Origin: Deltaproteobacteria bacterium
GTDB taxonomy: Bacteria > Desulfobacterota > Desulfobulbia > Desulfobulbales > SURF-16
Assembly (NCBI GenBank): GCA_024277655.1
Contig: JAJRUT010000036.1
Coordinates: forward strand, 1 to 48,833
DNA length: 48,833 nucleotides
Reading direction: 5' to 3'
Shown here: piece after piece, positions 33,320 through 41,585 of the stretch
How the letters are laid out: every line of letters begins with the position of its first letter
Position numbering within the stretch: position 1 is the stretch's first letter
Made by a program: the position numbers and the translations under genes
Notes under the pieces: model-generated
The model's database searches: none
The model's input: only the letters and a program-made list of their open reading frames with translations
Told to the model about the DNA's origin: nothing

Positions 33320-35266
33320 TCACAACTTCACAATTTCCTGCTTTCCCATGCTCTTATCCGACTCACGATTGATCAATTCCGTGAACTCCGTGACACTCAT
33401 GGGATCCAAATTCTTACCAGAACGCAGACGCACCGTAACCGTCTGATTCTCCACTTCCTTATCACCAATAATAACCATATATGGAATCTTTTCCATCTGC
33501 GCTTCACGAATCTTGAAGTTAAGTTTTTCGTTACGCACATCTTTTTTAACCCGTACACCGGCCTTTCGCAGAGCCTTGTAGACCGAGTCAGTATAGTCTA
33601 GCTGACTATCGGTGATGTTTAGGATCATGGCCTGTACAGGAGCAAGCCACAGGGGAAAGGCCCCGGCATAATGCTCAATGAGTACCCCAAAGAAACGCTC
33701 CAGGGAACCCATTAACGCCCGGTGAATCATGATGGGCTGATGCTCTTTGCCATCCTCAGCAGTGTAGCTTATTTTAAAGCGTTCAGGCAGGTTAAAATCC
33801 ACCTGGATGGTGGAACATTGCCAGGATCGGCCAATTACATCTTTAATCTTGATATCAATCTTTGGCCCATAAAAAACGCCCTCTCCAGGATCAACCTCGT
33901 AGGATAACCCCTTCTTGTCAAGGGCCGACTTCAATGCCTCAGTGGCCTTGTCCCAGTTCTCGTCACTACCCACCGATTTTTCAGGCCGGGTGGAGAGATA
34001 CACCTCAAACTCAGTGAAACCAAAGGTTTCAAGGATTTGCAGGTTCAAATCAAGGATATTATAAATCTCGTCATCCAGCTGACGGGGTAAAACAAAGATG
34101 TGGGCATCATCCTGGGTAAACCCGCGCACCCGCATAAGCCCCTGCAAGGCTCCGGTCCGCTCATAACGATAGACGTTACCAAGCTCACACCAACGAATCG
34201 GAAATTCCCGATAACTGCGTTTCTTGGCCTGATAAATAGCGATATGAAACGGGCAGTTCATCGGTTTTAACTGATACTCAACCCCATCAACATCCATGGG
34301 GGAGAACATATCATCTGCATAAAAATCAAGATGACCACTGGTGGCCCACAGATCGCGCTTGGCGATATGGGGGGTGTACAGCAGTTCATAGTCATTTTTA
34401 TAATGCTCTTCCCGCCAGAAATCTTCAATGAGACGTCGAATCAGGGCACCTTTGGGCAACCACAGGGCAAAACCTGAACCGATCCGATCATCAATGGTGA
34501 ACAGTTCAAGCTCGCGCCCAAGTTTACGGTGATCCCGTTTCTTGGCCTCTTCAAGCATATTTAAATATTTCTTCAACTCTTTGGGGTTGAAGAAGGCCGT
34601 GCCGTACAGACGCTGGAGCATGGGACGTTTTTCATCCCCTCGCCAGTAAGCCCCGGCCAGACGCATTATTTTAAAGGCCCGCATCAGCCCCGTATGGGGA
34701 ATATGCGGCCCGCGACAGAGGTCAATAAAACTGCCCTGAGTGTAGAAACTGATCTCTTCACCATCTGGCAATTCCTCAAGCAGCTCAACCTTATATTCCT
34801 GATTACGCTCCTTGAAATAGGCGATGGCCTCATCACGCTCCATGGTCTTGCGCTCGAAAGGAATATTACCACCGACGATCTGCTGCACCTTTTTCTCAAT
34901 GGCCTCAAAGTCATCGGGAGTAAAGGGCTCCTGTTTATCAAAATCGTAATAAAATCCATCAGCAGTGGCTGGGCCAATGGCGACCTTAACCTCATCCCCG
35001 AAAAGCTCAACCACGGCCTGGGCCATGATATGGGCAGCAGAATGACGCAACAGAGCAAGCCCTGCATCGCTGTCTTTCACGACCAGCTCAAGGGAGACAT
35101 CTGCCGTTAAAGGGGTAGATAAATCAAGCATTACCTCTCCATCCTGAACGGCAAGGGTCTTTTTCCTCTCCTTGGAGGAACAGATATCCTTCACCACCTC
35201 AAGGGCGGTCACGCCTGAATCAAAGGATGCGGTTTTACCAGCGATGGAAATTTCGATTTGAGCCAT
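33320..35266 (-). CDS. thrS: Threonyl-tRNA synthetase
   Basis: 648 residues. TGS domain (1-62), then the editing domain with HSAAHIMAQAV and (about 185) SFIDLCRGPHIP, then the class II core with MNCPFHIAIY whose Cys and two His bind the active-site zinc, motif 3 GSLERFFGVLIEHYAG, and the anticodon domain (PYMVIIGDKEVENQTVTVR). I start at ATG 35266 (MAQIEISIAGK), the usual family start; the open frame reaches 35320 through the tRNA-Val terminator and is not coding there. First gene of the thrS-infC-rpmI-rplT-pheST-ihfA-merR series. Confidence 0.96.
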   Translation of the reverse strand: MAQIEISIAGKTASFDSGVTALEVVKDICSSKERKKTLAVQDGEVMLDLSTPLTADVSLELVVKDSDAGLALLRHSAAHIMAQAVVELFGDEVKVAIGPATADGFYYDFDKQEPFTPDDFEAIEKKVQQIVGGNIPFERKTMERDEAIAYFKERNQEYKVELLEELPDGEEISFYTQGSFIDLCRGPHIPHTGLMRAFKIMRLAGAYWRGDEKRPMLQRLYGTAFFNPKELKKYLNMLEEAKKRDHRKLGRELELFTIDDRIGSGFALWLPKGALIRRLIEDFWREEHYKNDYELLYTPHIAKRDLWATSGHLDFYADDMFSPMDVDGVEYQLKPMNCPFHIAIYQAKKRSYREFPIRWCELGNVYRYERTGALQGLMRVRGFTQDDAHIFVLPRQLDDEIYNILDLNLQILETFGFTEFEVYLSTRPEKSVGSDENWDKATEALKSALDKKGLSYEVDPGEGVFYGPKIDIKIKDVIGRSWQCSTIQVDFNLPERFKISYTAEDGKEHQPIMIHRALMGSLERFFGVLIEHYAGAFPLWLAPVQAMILNITDSQLDYTDSVYKALRKAGVRVKKDVRNEKLNFKIREAQMEKIPYMVIIGDKEVENQTVTVRLRSGKNLDPMSVTEFTELINRESDKSMGKQEIVKL

Positions 35267-35289
35267 GTCAATCCACGTATCACTTATAC

Positions 35290-35328
35290 AAAAAACTCCG
35301 CAACCCCCTTTGGGCATCACGAAGTTTT
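35290..35328 (-). terminator. Terminator after tRNA-Val, in the thrS leader
   Basis: AAAACTTCG pairs with CGGAGTTTT (one G-U), with an inner CCC/GGG step, then T6 on the minus strand. It lies 8 nt after the tRNA CCA and 24 nt before thrS. It ends tRNA transcription; if thrS has no own promoter inside this stretch, read-through would control it. Confidence 0.65.
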
Positions 35329-35335
35329 AATTTTT

Positions 35336-35410
35336 TGGTAGACCCGGGCGGGATTGAACCGCCGACCCCTACAGTGTCAGTGTAGTGCTCTCCCACTGAG
35401 CTACGAGTCT
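35336..35410 (-). tRNA. tRNA-Val (GAC)
   Basis: On the minus strand AGACTCG pairs with CGGGTCT, with discriminator A and encoded CCA. The D-arm is GCTCAGTGGGAGAGC, the anticodon loop CTGACAC gives GAC, and the T-arm is GGCGGTTCAATCCCGCC. 75 nt. Confidence 0.96.
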
Positions 35411-35570
35411 ATATGTACGTCCTGAAAACAGTTATTCAGGAAATCATTAAATTTATGATCATACCTTATAAAAAGGAATTCACTTAAAATCAAAGGGAAT
35501 CTAGATACCAACAAAGAAAAAAACTGTCAACGGAAAAGGTCAGGCATTGATCCGGCAAACACCCTATGTA

Positions 35571-36176
35571 TCATGCCTTTTGCCGACTCCGTATCGCACT
35601 GGCCAAGGTCAACTCATCCGCATACTTAATATCCATGCCCATGGGAATCCCACAGGCAAGACGGGTCACTTTAACGCCGGTGGACTGCAAGCGGTTCACC
35701 AAATAGGACGCAGTGGCCTCCCCAGGAACAGTTGAACTTGTGGCAATCAGCACCTCTTCAACCTCCTGATTACGCACCCTGGTAACCAGCGCATCAACCT
35801 TGATTTCACCGGGCCCGATACCATCCATGGGGGATAAAACACCGTGCAGGATATGGTACTTCCCCTTATATGTCCCTGTCTTCTCTATGGCCATAAGATC
35901 ACCGGGCTCCTCCACCACACAGACCTGCTTGGGGTCGCGCCGGGTATCGGCACAGATGGCGCACGGATCCTGCTCGGAAAAGGCAAAGCAATTGGAGCAG
36001 AGCCTGATAGACTCATGCAGACCTTGAATATCCCGGGCCAAACCACGGGCCTCAGCCACCGGTTTGCGCAAAAGGTGCAGAGCCAGACGGGTTGCTGTTT
36101 TTTGGCCGATGCCAGGGAGCTTTCTCAAGCTTTCGATCAGTTTTTCCAGGGCTTGCGGTACGACATTGATGGACAT
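35571..36176 (-). CDS. recR: Recombination mediator RecR
   Basis: 201 residues, full length. Helix-hairpin-helix at LRKLPGIGQKTATRLALHLL (about 16-35), a C4 zinc finger CSNCFAF..CAICAD (about 57-72), and a TOPRIM domain (VCVVEEPGDLMAIEKTGTYKG). RecR with RecF/RecO loads RecA on gaps and complements RecBCD, which this host also has. The recR-ybaB-dnaX order (transcribed dnaX, ybaB, recR) is widely conserved, and all are on the minus strand. Confidence 0.97.
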   Translation of the reverse strand: MSINVVPQALEKLIESLRKLPGIGQKTATRLALHLLRKPVAEARGLARDIQGLHESIRLCSNCFAFSEQDPCAICADTRRDPKQVCVVEEPGDLMAIEKTGTYKGKYHILHGVLSPMDGIGPGEIKVDALVTRVRNQEVEEVLIATSSTVPGEATASYLVNRLQSTGVKVTRLACGIPMGMDIKYADELTLASAIRSRQKA

Positions 36177-36237
36177 GGTGTGAGCGGTTTACGGTTAAGT
36201 TGTTTACTTAAAAAAATACCGGGCATTCTCGTTTTTT

Positions 36238-36261
36238 GCACGGCTAAAGCCGTACGTCCGG
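36238..36261 (+). repeat. Short palindromic repeat, copy 1 (recR-ybaB gap)
   Basis: GCACGGCTAAAGCCGT then ACGTCCGG. Palindrome ACGGCTAAAGCCGT with T-rich left flank. Same family as copies at 36709 and 39145. Confidence 0.7.
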
Positions 36262-36322
36262 TTCCTCGAGCATAACTTTACTGGTTATTTCTTATCAATC
36301 CCCGATCTCAACTTCTCAAAAA

Positions 36323-36640
36323 TCAACCAAACATATTGGGAATATCAAGCCCCATACCACCAGTGAGTTTGCCCATCTCGGCCTGAATCATCTCTTTGGC
36401 CTGGCCCATGGCCTCATTGACGGCAGCAACCACAAGATCCTGTAACATTCCCGGATCATCGGGGTTGATTACCTCTTTATCAATAGTGAGACTTACCACA
36501 TCGTGCTTACCATTCACCACAGCGGTAACCATGCCACCACCCACGGTGGCGGTTACGGTTTTCTTGGCGACTTCGGCCTGCATCTCTGTCATTTTATGTT
36601 GGAACTGCTGAGCCTGTTCCATAATTTTCGACATATCCAT
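36323..36640 (-). CDS. YbaB/EbfC family nucleoid-associated protein
   Basis: 105 residues. Pattern of the family: N-terminal helix MSKIMEQAQQFQHKMTEMQAEV, then VTATVGGGMVTAVVNGKHDVVSLTID, and DLVVAAVNEAMGQAKEMIQAEM. Dimeric DNA-binding protein of the YbaB/EbfC fold; here between dnaX and recR in the usual order. A palindromic repeat lies on each side (36238 and 36709). Confidence 0.95.
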   Translation of the reverse strand: MDMSKIMEQAQQFQHKMTEMQAEVAKKTVTATVGGGMVTAVVNGKHDVVSLTIDKEVINPDDPGMLQDLVVAAVNEAMGQAKEMIQAEMGKLTGGMGLDIPNMFG

Positions 36641-36708
36641 AAGCTTATCCCTCTTTTTTCTGGTGTTTTAATGACCACGTTTACTTTTTATTTTTTTGTG
36701 TTTTTTGT

Positions 36709-36731
36709 GCGCGGTTAAAGCCGCACGTCCG
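36709..36731 (+). repeat. Short palindromic repeat, copy 2 (ybaB-dnaX gap)
   Basis: GCGCGGTTAAAGCCGCACG then TCCG, the same core as copies 1 and 3 with one base change in the left arm. Preceded by TTTTTTG. Confidence 0.7.
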
Positions 36732-36768
36732 TTGGTTCTCTAGTAAGGGGAAGAGTTTACACCCTGGC

Positions 36769-38499
36769 CTACCTAAACTTAGGTCCGGTGCGAATCCCCA
36801 CAACCTTGCCGTCAAAGATATCCGTGACCAATTCCACCAGCGGGTCACTGGCCAATGCCCGGCGTTCCTCCCTGGGACTTGTACCCTCGCCATCATCCGA
36901 ATGGGTTCCAAGAGCACAGACATCCACCACCATTTCTGCCTGGAAAAAATCCTGGGAATAGGTGGTAAGGGCCTGAAGGTTATCCCGCTCGGACAACACG
37001 GTGCAATCCGCAGGATTATCAAAACGAATCAACAACTTATCCCCTTCCAAACGGGGGTTATCACAGAGACGCAGAGTCTGCGCCATCCAGGCCTTTCGCT
37101 CCTTGACGTAGGTGACAAAATCCTGCCAGTCCCGAGTCACATCCCGTTTTTTTGGTTCGACAACCACCGGTTTGGGCGGATTTACAGGATCAGGAGAAAG
37201 TGGAGGCTCCGGCGATGGGGAATGAGGTTCCGATTGACGAGATGACGACTGGGACTCGGCAACTTCTTTTTTCACGACCGGCTCAGGCGGAACTGTTTTT
37301 TTTTGAGGTGAAATGGAATTTACCGGAACCACACCACCATTTTTTTCAAGGAACCCTGCAAGCTTTGCGGCAATATCCTGGGCGGGAACAACCTGGCCCA
37401 CCTGGGTTGCTCGGACAAAGATCATCTCAATGGCGAGCCTTGGTCGGCTGGCGTACTGTAACTCACCAACACCCTTCATAAAGATCTGAAAGAGTTGATA
37501 CAGTGTTTCTTGTGAATATGCTCCAGCAAGACCAGCCAAAACCTTTAAGTCTAGACCGGAACCTGCAAGTAACAGGGCCGGATCATCCACCGTCTTACAC
37601 ACCATTAGCCCCCTAAAGCAGGAAAGCATATCAGCGGCAAAGCGTTTGAGATCAACACCTAGTTGATATACCTCTTCAAGAAGCTGCAGGCAGGTGGCAA
37701 GATCAGCTTCAAGCACTGCTGTTGCAAGTTTTACAAAGACCTGACTATCAACAAGGCCGAGCACCTGCACCACATCGGCATCTTGCACGACAACCTTGCC
37801 ATCATCACCCTCCCCGGCAAAGGCAAACATCTGGTCAAGGAGACTTAAGCCATCACGCACCGAGCCATCCGCCTCCCGGACAATCATTTCAATTCCACTT
37901 TCCGAGATCTCTACCTCTTCTGCTGTGGCAATTTTGGCGAAAAACCCGGAGAGCACATCAAAACCGACCCGCTTAAGTTCATAACGCTGACAACGCGACA
38001 GGATGGTAACAGGAACCTTATGAATTTCGGTGGTGGCGAACATGAAGTAGACATGGGCCGGTGGCTCTTCAAGGGTTTTCAGCAGAGCATTAAATGCCTC
38101 AGGGGTGAGCATGTGAACTTCATCAATAATAACAATTTTGAATTTACAGCGGGTGGGGAAGAAACGGATATTCTCCTTTAACTCCCTAATTTCCTGAATA
38201 CCACGATTCGAGGCACCATCTATCTCTTTTAGATCAACCGCAGAACCGTTGCGTACCTCAAGGCAGGACTTACAACTATCGCAGGGAACATCATCGCCCT
38301 CAGCCTCACAGTTAATTGCCTTGGCCATAATCCTGGCAATGGTGGTCTTGCCAACCCCACGCACACCGGAAAACAGCATGGCATGAGCCACACGATTACG
38401 CCTAAGACCATTACGCAGGGTACGCACCACAGGCTCCTGCCCCACCACATCGTGGAAGGTTTGCGGGCGATATTTTCGGGCGAGAACGAGATAGGACAT
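36769..38499 (-). CDS. dnaX: DNA polymerase III subunit gamma/tau
   Basis: 576 residues. Clamp loader ATPase: Walker A SGVRGVGKTT at 44-53, a C4 zinc module CEAEGDDVPCDSCKSC, Walker B IVIIDEVHML, SRC motif LSRCQRYEL. Domains I-III end near 370; then a Pro/Ser-rich linker (about 385-460) and a tau-specific C-terminal part. In the linker, residues 399-401 (Q-K-K) are coded by nine consecutive A (37296-37304). Slippage of +1 or -1 there would stop 4-7 codons later, giving a gamma-like protein of about 405-408 residues. The 4.5S RNA gene lies just upstream on the same strand. Confidence 0.96.
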   Translation of the reverse strand: MSYLVLARKYRPQTFHDVVGQEPVVRTLRNGLRRNRVAHAMLFSGVRGVGKTTIARIMAKAINCEAEGDDVPCDSCKSCLEVRNGSAVDLKEIDGASNRGIQEIRELKENIRFFPTRCKFKIVIIDEVHMLTPEAFNALLKTLEEPPAHVYFMFATTEIHKVPVTILSRCQRYELKRVGFDVLSGFFAKIATAEEVEISESGIEMIVREADGSVRDGLSLLDQMFAFAGEGDDGKVVVQDADVVQVLGLVDSQVFVKLATAVLEADLATCLQLLEEVYQLGVDLKRFAADMLSCFRGLMVCKTVDDPALLLAGSGLDLKVLAGLAGAYSQETLYQLFQIFMKGVGELQYASRPRLAIEMIFVRATQVGQVVPAQDIAAKLAGFLEKNGGVVPVNSISPQKKTVPPEPVVKKEVAESQSSSRQSEPHSPSPEPPLSPDPVNPPKPVVVEPKKRDVTRDWQDFVTYVKERKAWMAQTLRLCDNPRLEGDKLLIRFDNPADCTVLSERDNLQALTTYSQDFFQAEMVVDVCALGTHSDDGEGTSPREERRALASDPLVELVTDIFDGKVVGIRTGPKFR

Positions 38500-38572
38500 T
38501 TTTTCTTGAGAATTGAGGCTTCAGAATTGAGAAGCCAGTATTTGGGCAACAGACATCAGTACAAAAAAAGAT

Positions 38573-38670
<98 letters not shown>

Positions 38671-38846
38671 TCAAAACTGATTGCAGGTTTTTCTTATTGT
38701 CACCACCACTTTACCCCAGAAGAGCAAATAATGAGTCACAAAAAGCATTAAACCTGAATATCGGATCTATATCAACAAGAACAGAGTAAAACTCTGCCTT
38801 ATTTTTTATGAAATTAAACATAAGTTTCTTTGAATATCAAAAAAAC

Positions 38847-38934
<88 letters not shown>

Positions 38935-39144
38935 GCACTCGTTCATTTGGCCTGTTTAACCAGGTCAAACACAACGTGTTTCTTCCACCATTTTCATGGA
39001 GGAGGCCAACATACACGCTTTACGATTCTTTTCAAAGGAATTTTTTAAGAAGAGAGAAGGAGTTGAAAATTTGCGGAGAAGCGGTTGTTTCTTTTTCTTC
39101 GTCGTATTTGCCAAACTGTGTTTTTTTTGCCGTTTCGCATTTTG

Positions 39145-39167
39145 GCGCGGCTAAAGCCGCCCGCCCG
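39145..39167 (+). repeat. Short palindromic repeat, copy 3 (tRNA-Ser to tadA gap)
   Basis: GCGCGGCTAAAGCCGC then CCGCCCG. Same core as copies 1 and 2. Confidence 0.7.
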
Positions 39168-39204
39168 TGTTTTTATTTTGCTAAGCTCTCAGCTCCCCAA
39201 CTAC

Positions 39205-39666
39205 TCACCCCCTTCTGGCTTTAAAAAAATCTTTCAAGACCTGACCGCATTCCTTAGCCATCACCCCACCTGTCACCTGAAAGCCATGATTCAGCAGACC
39301 GTCACAGCCAACTGTGTATTTTGAGATCAGACCACCCGCCTTAGGATCGACCGCACCATAGACCACGCGCCCTACCCTGGCGAGCACCAAGGCTCCGGCA
39401 CACATAACGCAGGGCTCAAGAGTCACATACATGGTTGCACTCGGGAAACGATAATTAGCCATAAACTCACCCGCCCTGCGCAGGGTAGTGATTTCGGCAT
39501 GGGCCGTGGGATCGTTGGCTGTGATAGAACGGTTGCCACAGGCAGCAATGACTAGGCCATCTCCGCCCACAAGAACCGCACCAATGGGAACCTCACCAAG
39601 GTCGGCGGCGGCCCCTGCCTCAGCGAGGGCAATCTCCATATAATGAGTATCGTTATGTTGGGTCAT
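39205..39666 (-). CDS. tadA: tRNA-specific adenosine deaminase TadA
   Basis: 153 residues. Zinc deaminase with HAE at 56-58 (zinc His and catalytic Glu) and PCVMC at 85-89 (zinc cysteines). TadA converts A34 to inosine in tRNA-Arg(ACG) and is essential in most bacteria. Motif order and length are standard. It is followed on the minus strand by 270 nt that holds a palindromic repeat and then tRNA-Ser. Confidence 0.96.
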   Translation of the reverse strand: MTQHNDTHYMEIALAEAGAAADLGEVPIGAVLVGGDGLVIAACGNRSITANDPTAHAEITTLRRAGEFMANYRFPSATMYVTLEPCVMCAGALVLARVGRVVYGAVDPKAGGLISKYTVGCDGLLNHGFQVTGGVMAKECGQVLKDFFKARRG

Positions 39667-39700
39667 GGTGAGAAGATCATGTTCCTTATTTTAGGGTGCC

Positions 39701-40609
39701 CTACCCCTTACGTTTCAGTTTCTTAACGTAGTTTGCGGCAAACCAGCCAGCCGTACAACCATCCCCCACGGCTTTGGCCATCTGGAACGGTTGCCCTGCG
39801 ATATCTCCAGCCGCGTAGACCCCTTCGATATTGGTTTCCATCTTCTTATTGGTATCAATATAGCTAAAAGTTTCCATATCAAGGGCCACGCCAATCGAGG
39901 TAGCAAGCTCCATGGGGCCCTTGGCACCAAGCTCGACAAAAACACCTTCCACCTCAAGGGTAGAGTCATCATCAAGAACAAGGCCTGTCACCGCCATATC
40001 TCCAGCAATCTCCTTGGCCCATACCCCGTCTTTTACAACCACCGAACTCTCGGCAAGGCGGGTCTTCATGGCCTCACTCACCTCTAACTCCCTGGCAACC
40101 AAAGTCACATCCGAGGCGTAATTGGTAAGCGTAATGGCACCATCGACCGCAGCCGAGCCGTTACCCACCACAGCCACCTTGGCATTACGATAGAAATTAC
40201 AATCACAATCAACGCAGTAAGACACACCCTTGCCAAGAAGCGCCTTTTCGCCGGGCACATTTAATTTTTTCTTGGAGGTACCAATGGCAATCACCACACT
40301 GAGCGCCTTGAACTCTTTGGTCTCAGAGCGCACCAGAAAGCCACCCGCAACGGCCTCAACATGGAGAATATCCTCATGAACAAGCGTAGCCCCGAAACGG
40401 GTGGCCTGATCGATGCCAACCTTGATCATTTCGCTACCATCAACCACGCCATCCACGCAGAGATAATTCTCCACATGGGCGCGGTAAATCGCTGAGTTTT
40501 CAGGTTTCCCGACAATAACCACCGAGGTCTTTTTGCGTACCGCATGTACCGCAGCCTGGAGTCCTGCAGGGCCTGCCCCCATAATCAAAACATCAATATC
40601 TTCCGCCAT
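39701..40609 (-). CDS. Thioredoxin reductase-like FAD/NAD(P) oxidoreductase
   Basis: 302 residues. FAD-binding GAGPAG at 11-16, redox motif YCVDCDCNFY with C132, C135 and an extra C137, NAD(P)-binding VVGNGSAAV at 147-155, and the C-terminal FAD motif GVYAAGDIAGQPFQ. The fold is low-molecular-weight TrxR, but CVDC replaces CATC and the basic HRRxxxR NADPH patch is not seen after the second GxGxxA, so NADPH preference is uncertain. It is divergent from a CxxC thioredoxin-like gene 143 nt away, which is likely its partner. Confidence 0.88.
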   Translation of the reverse strand: MAEDIDVLIMGAGPAGLQAAVHAVRKKTSVVIVGKPENSAIYRAHVENYLCVDGVVDGSEMIKVGIDQATRFGATLVHEDILHVEAVAGGFLVRSETKEFKALSVVIAIGTSKKKLNVPGEKALLGKGVSYCVDCDCNFYRNAKVAVVGNGSAAVDGAITLTNYASDVTLVARELEVSEAMKTRLAESSVVVKDGVWAKEIAGDMAVTGLVLDDDSTLEVEGVFVELGAKGPMELATSIGVALDMETFSYIDTNKKMETNIEGVYAAGDIAGQPFQMAKAVGDGCTAGWFAANYVKKLKRKG

Positions 40610-40752
40610 ACCCTATCACCTGTTACGCTTTATTTTTTTGTGCCGAAATAGTATTTAGATTTTTCCCTTTTTCCATTAGGGTAAGAGAACTTACTTACGC
40701 TTTATCAAAAAGTCAAAACAAACAAATCTCCGCCCTGCCGCCCCCTAATATT

Positions 40753-41247
40753 ATGGATACCCCAAACCAGCGCCTCTTGAAAATCGGTAAAACAAGCATC
40801 GGCCTAATAGGCTTTGACCCAGCTATGGGGCATTGCCTTGATAACGATCTCGACCCGAACAAGGCTGTTGATTTTATATTCAAGGCCGTAACTAAACATA
40901 ACTATGTGCCGGCAAATGCCACCACGCGCTACAAAGAGGCTATCTTAAAAGAGTACAACCGTCGCCTTTCCGGTGATGACGTAAGCCGTGACACCCTTGA
41001 GATCCGAGTTTTTGGCAGTGGTTGTGTGACCTGCGACAAACTTGCCAGCCAAATCTTTGACACCCTGGGCAAATTAAATCTGATGGCCGACATCGAAAAG
41101 ATATTTGACATGGATGAAATATGGCGGCACGGCGTCCTCTCCACCCCAGCCCTAATGATAAACGGCAAAATACTCTGCCAGGGCAAGATGCCCACCCTAG
41201 CAGAAATTGAAGGCTGGTTAGAAAAAGCCAAAGATGCCCAACCCTGA
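40753..41247 (+). CDS. Thioredoxin-like protein with N-terminal extension
   Basis: 164 residues. Residues 82-160 form a thioredoxin-fold domain of the small redox-active-disulfide type: FGSGCVTC (C91, C94) and the cis-proline loop STPALMING (P132). Residues 1-75 are an extra domain (LLKIGKTSIGLIGFDPAMGH ... RYKEAILKEY) without cysteines other than C28. CVTC is unlike the canonical WCGPC. Together with the divergent reductase-like gene it forms an atypical thioredoxin system, as known in several anaerobic sulfate reducers. Substrates are unknown. No clear ribosome site before ATG. Confidence 0.85.
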   Translation: MDTPNQRLLKIGKTSIGLIGFDPAMGHCLDNDLDPNKAVDFIFKAVTKHNYVPANATTRYKEAILKEYNRRLSGDDVSRDTLEIRVFGSGCVTCDKLASQIFDTLGKLNLMADIEKIFDMDEIWRHGVLSTPALMINGKILCQGKMPTLAEIEGWLEKAKDAQP

Positions 41248-41585
41248 CAACTAAAAAGACACACAGCCAGAGGATTGACTGTCTTGCCGATTCTCATTTT
41301 TTTAATTCTGCACGACAGACCCCTAGGAACTTGTCCGAGAATATAAGGCGAAGTGAAAAGGTGGCAAATTAGCGGAAAAATGGGCCAATTTCTCCGGCTT
41401 TGTAGCCGGCTTCCTATTCTAGGACAAGCCCCTAGCCATTCGTATTATTACCTCTAGCATTTCAATGCATTACAGGATAAACTACATCCACTAAGGGCTT
41501 ACTTAAATAAACGGTAACCCTGCAAACCCAAGGCGTTACCCCTCTAAGGGGAAAGAGCGCCTCCCGAAAACAGGTCAGGATCAGT
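41248..41585. other. Non-coding region with MITE-like repeat and structured leader
   Basis: 338 bases without a gene. The repeat at 41323-41435 fills a third of it. Downstream, 41532-41562 can form a nested hairpin (GGCGTT with AGCGCC outside, CCCCT with AGGGG inside) 20-50 nt before the histidine kinase start. It resembles no riboswitch I can name. Confidence 0.5.
41323..41435 (+). repeat. MITE-like repeat, copy B
   Basis: About 113 bp bounded by imperfect terminal inverted repeats: CTAGGAACTTGTCC on the left (41323-41336) and, on the other strand, CTAGGGGCTTGTCC on the right (41422-41435), 12 of 14 identical. The left 41 nt match copy A at 11615-11655. No transposase is coded inside, so it would move in trans if at all. 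Confidence 0.65.

Noticed and set aside
35267..35335. T-box or other riboswitch in the thrS leader
   Set aside because: Only about 70 nt separate tRNA-Val and thrS, and they are filled by a simple terminator; there is no room for a T-box.
41460..41585. Cyclic-di-GMP (GEMM) riboswitch before the kinase
   Set aside because: A GCAAACCC string is suggestive, but the GAAA tetraloop/receptor core and the second conserved stem are not found.
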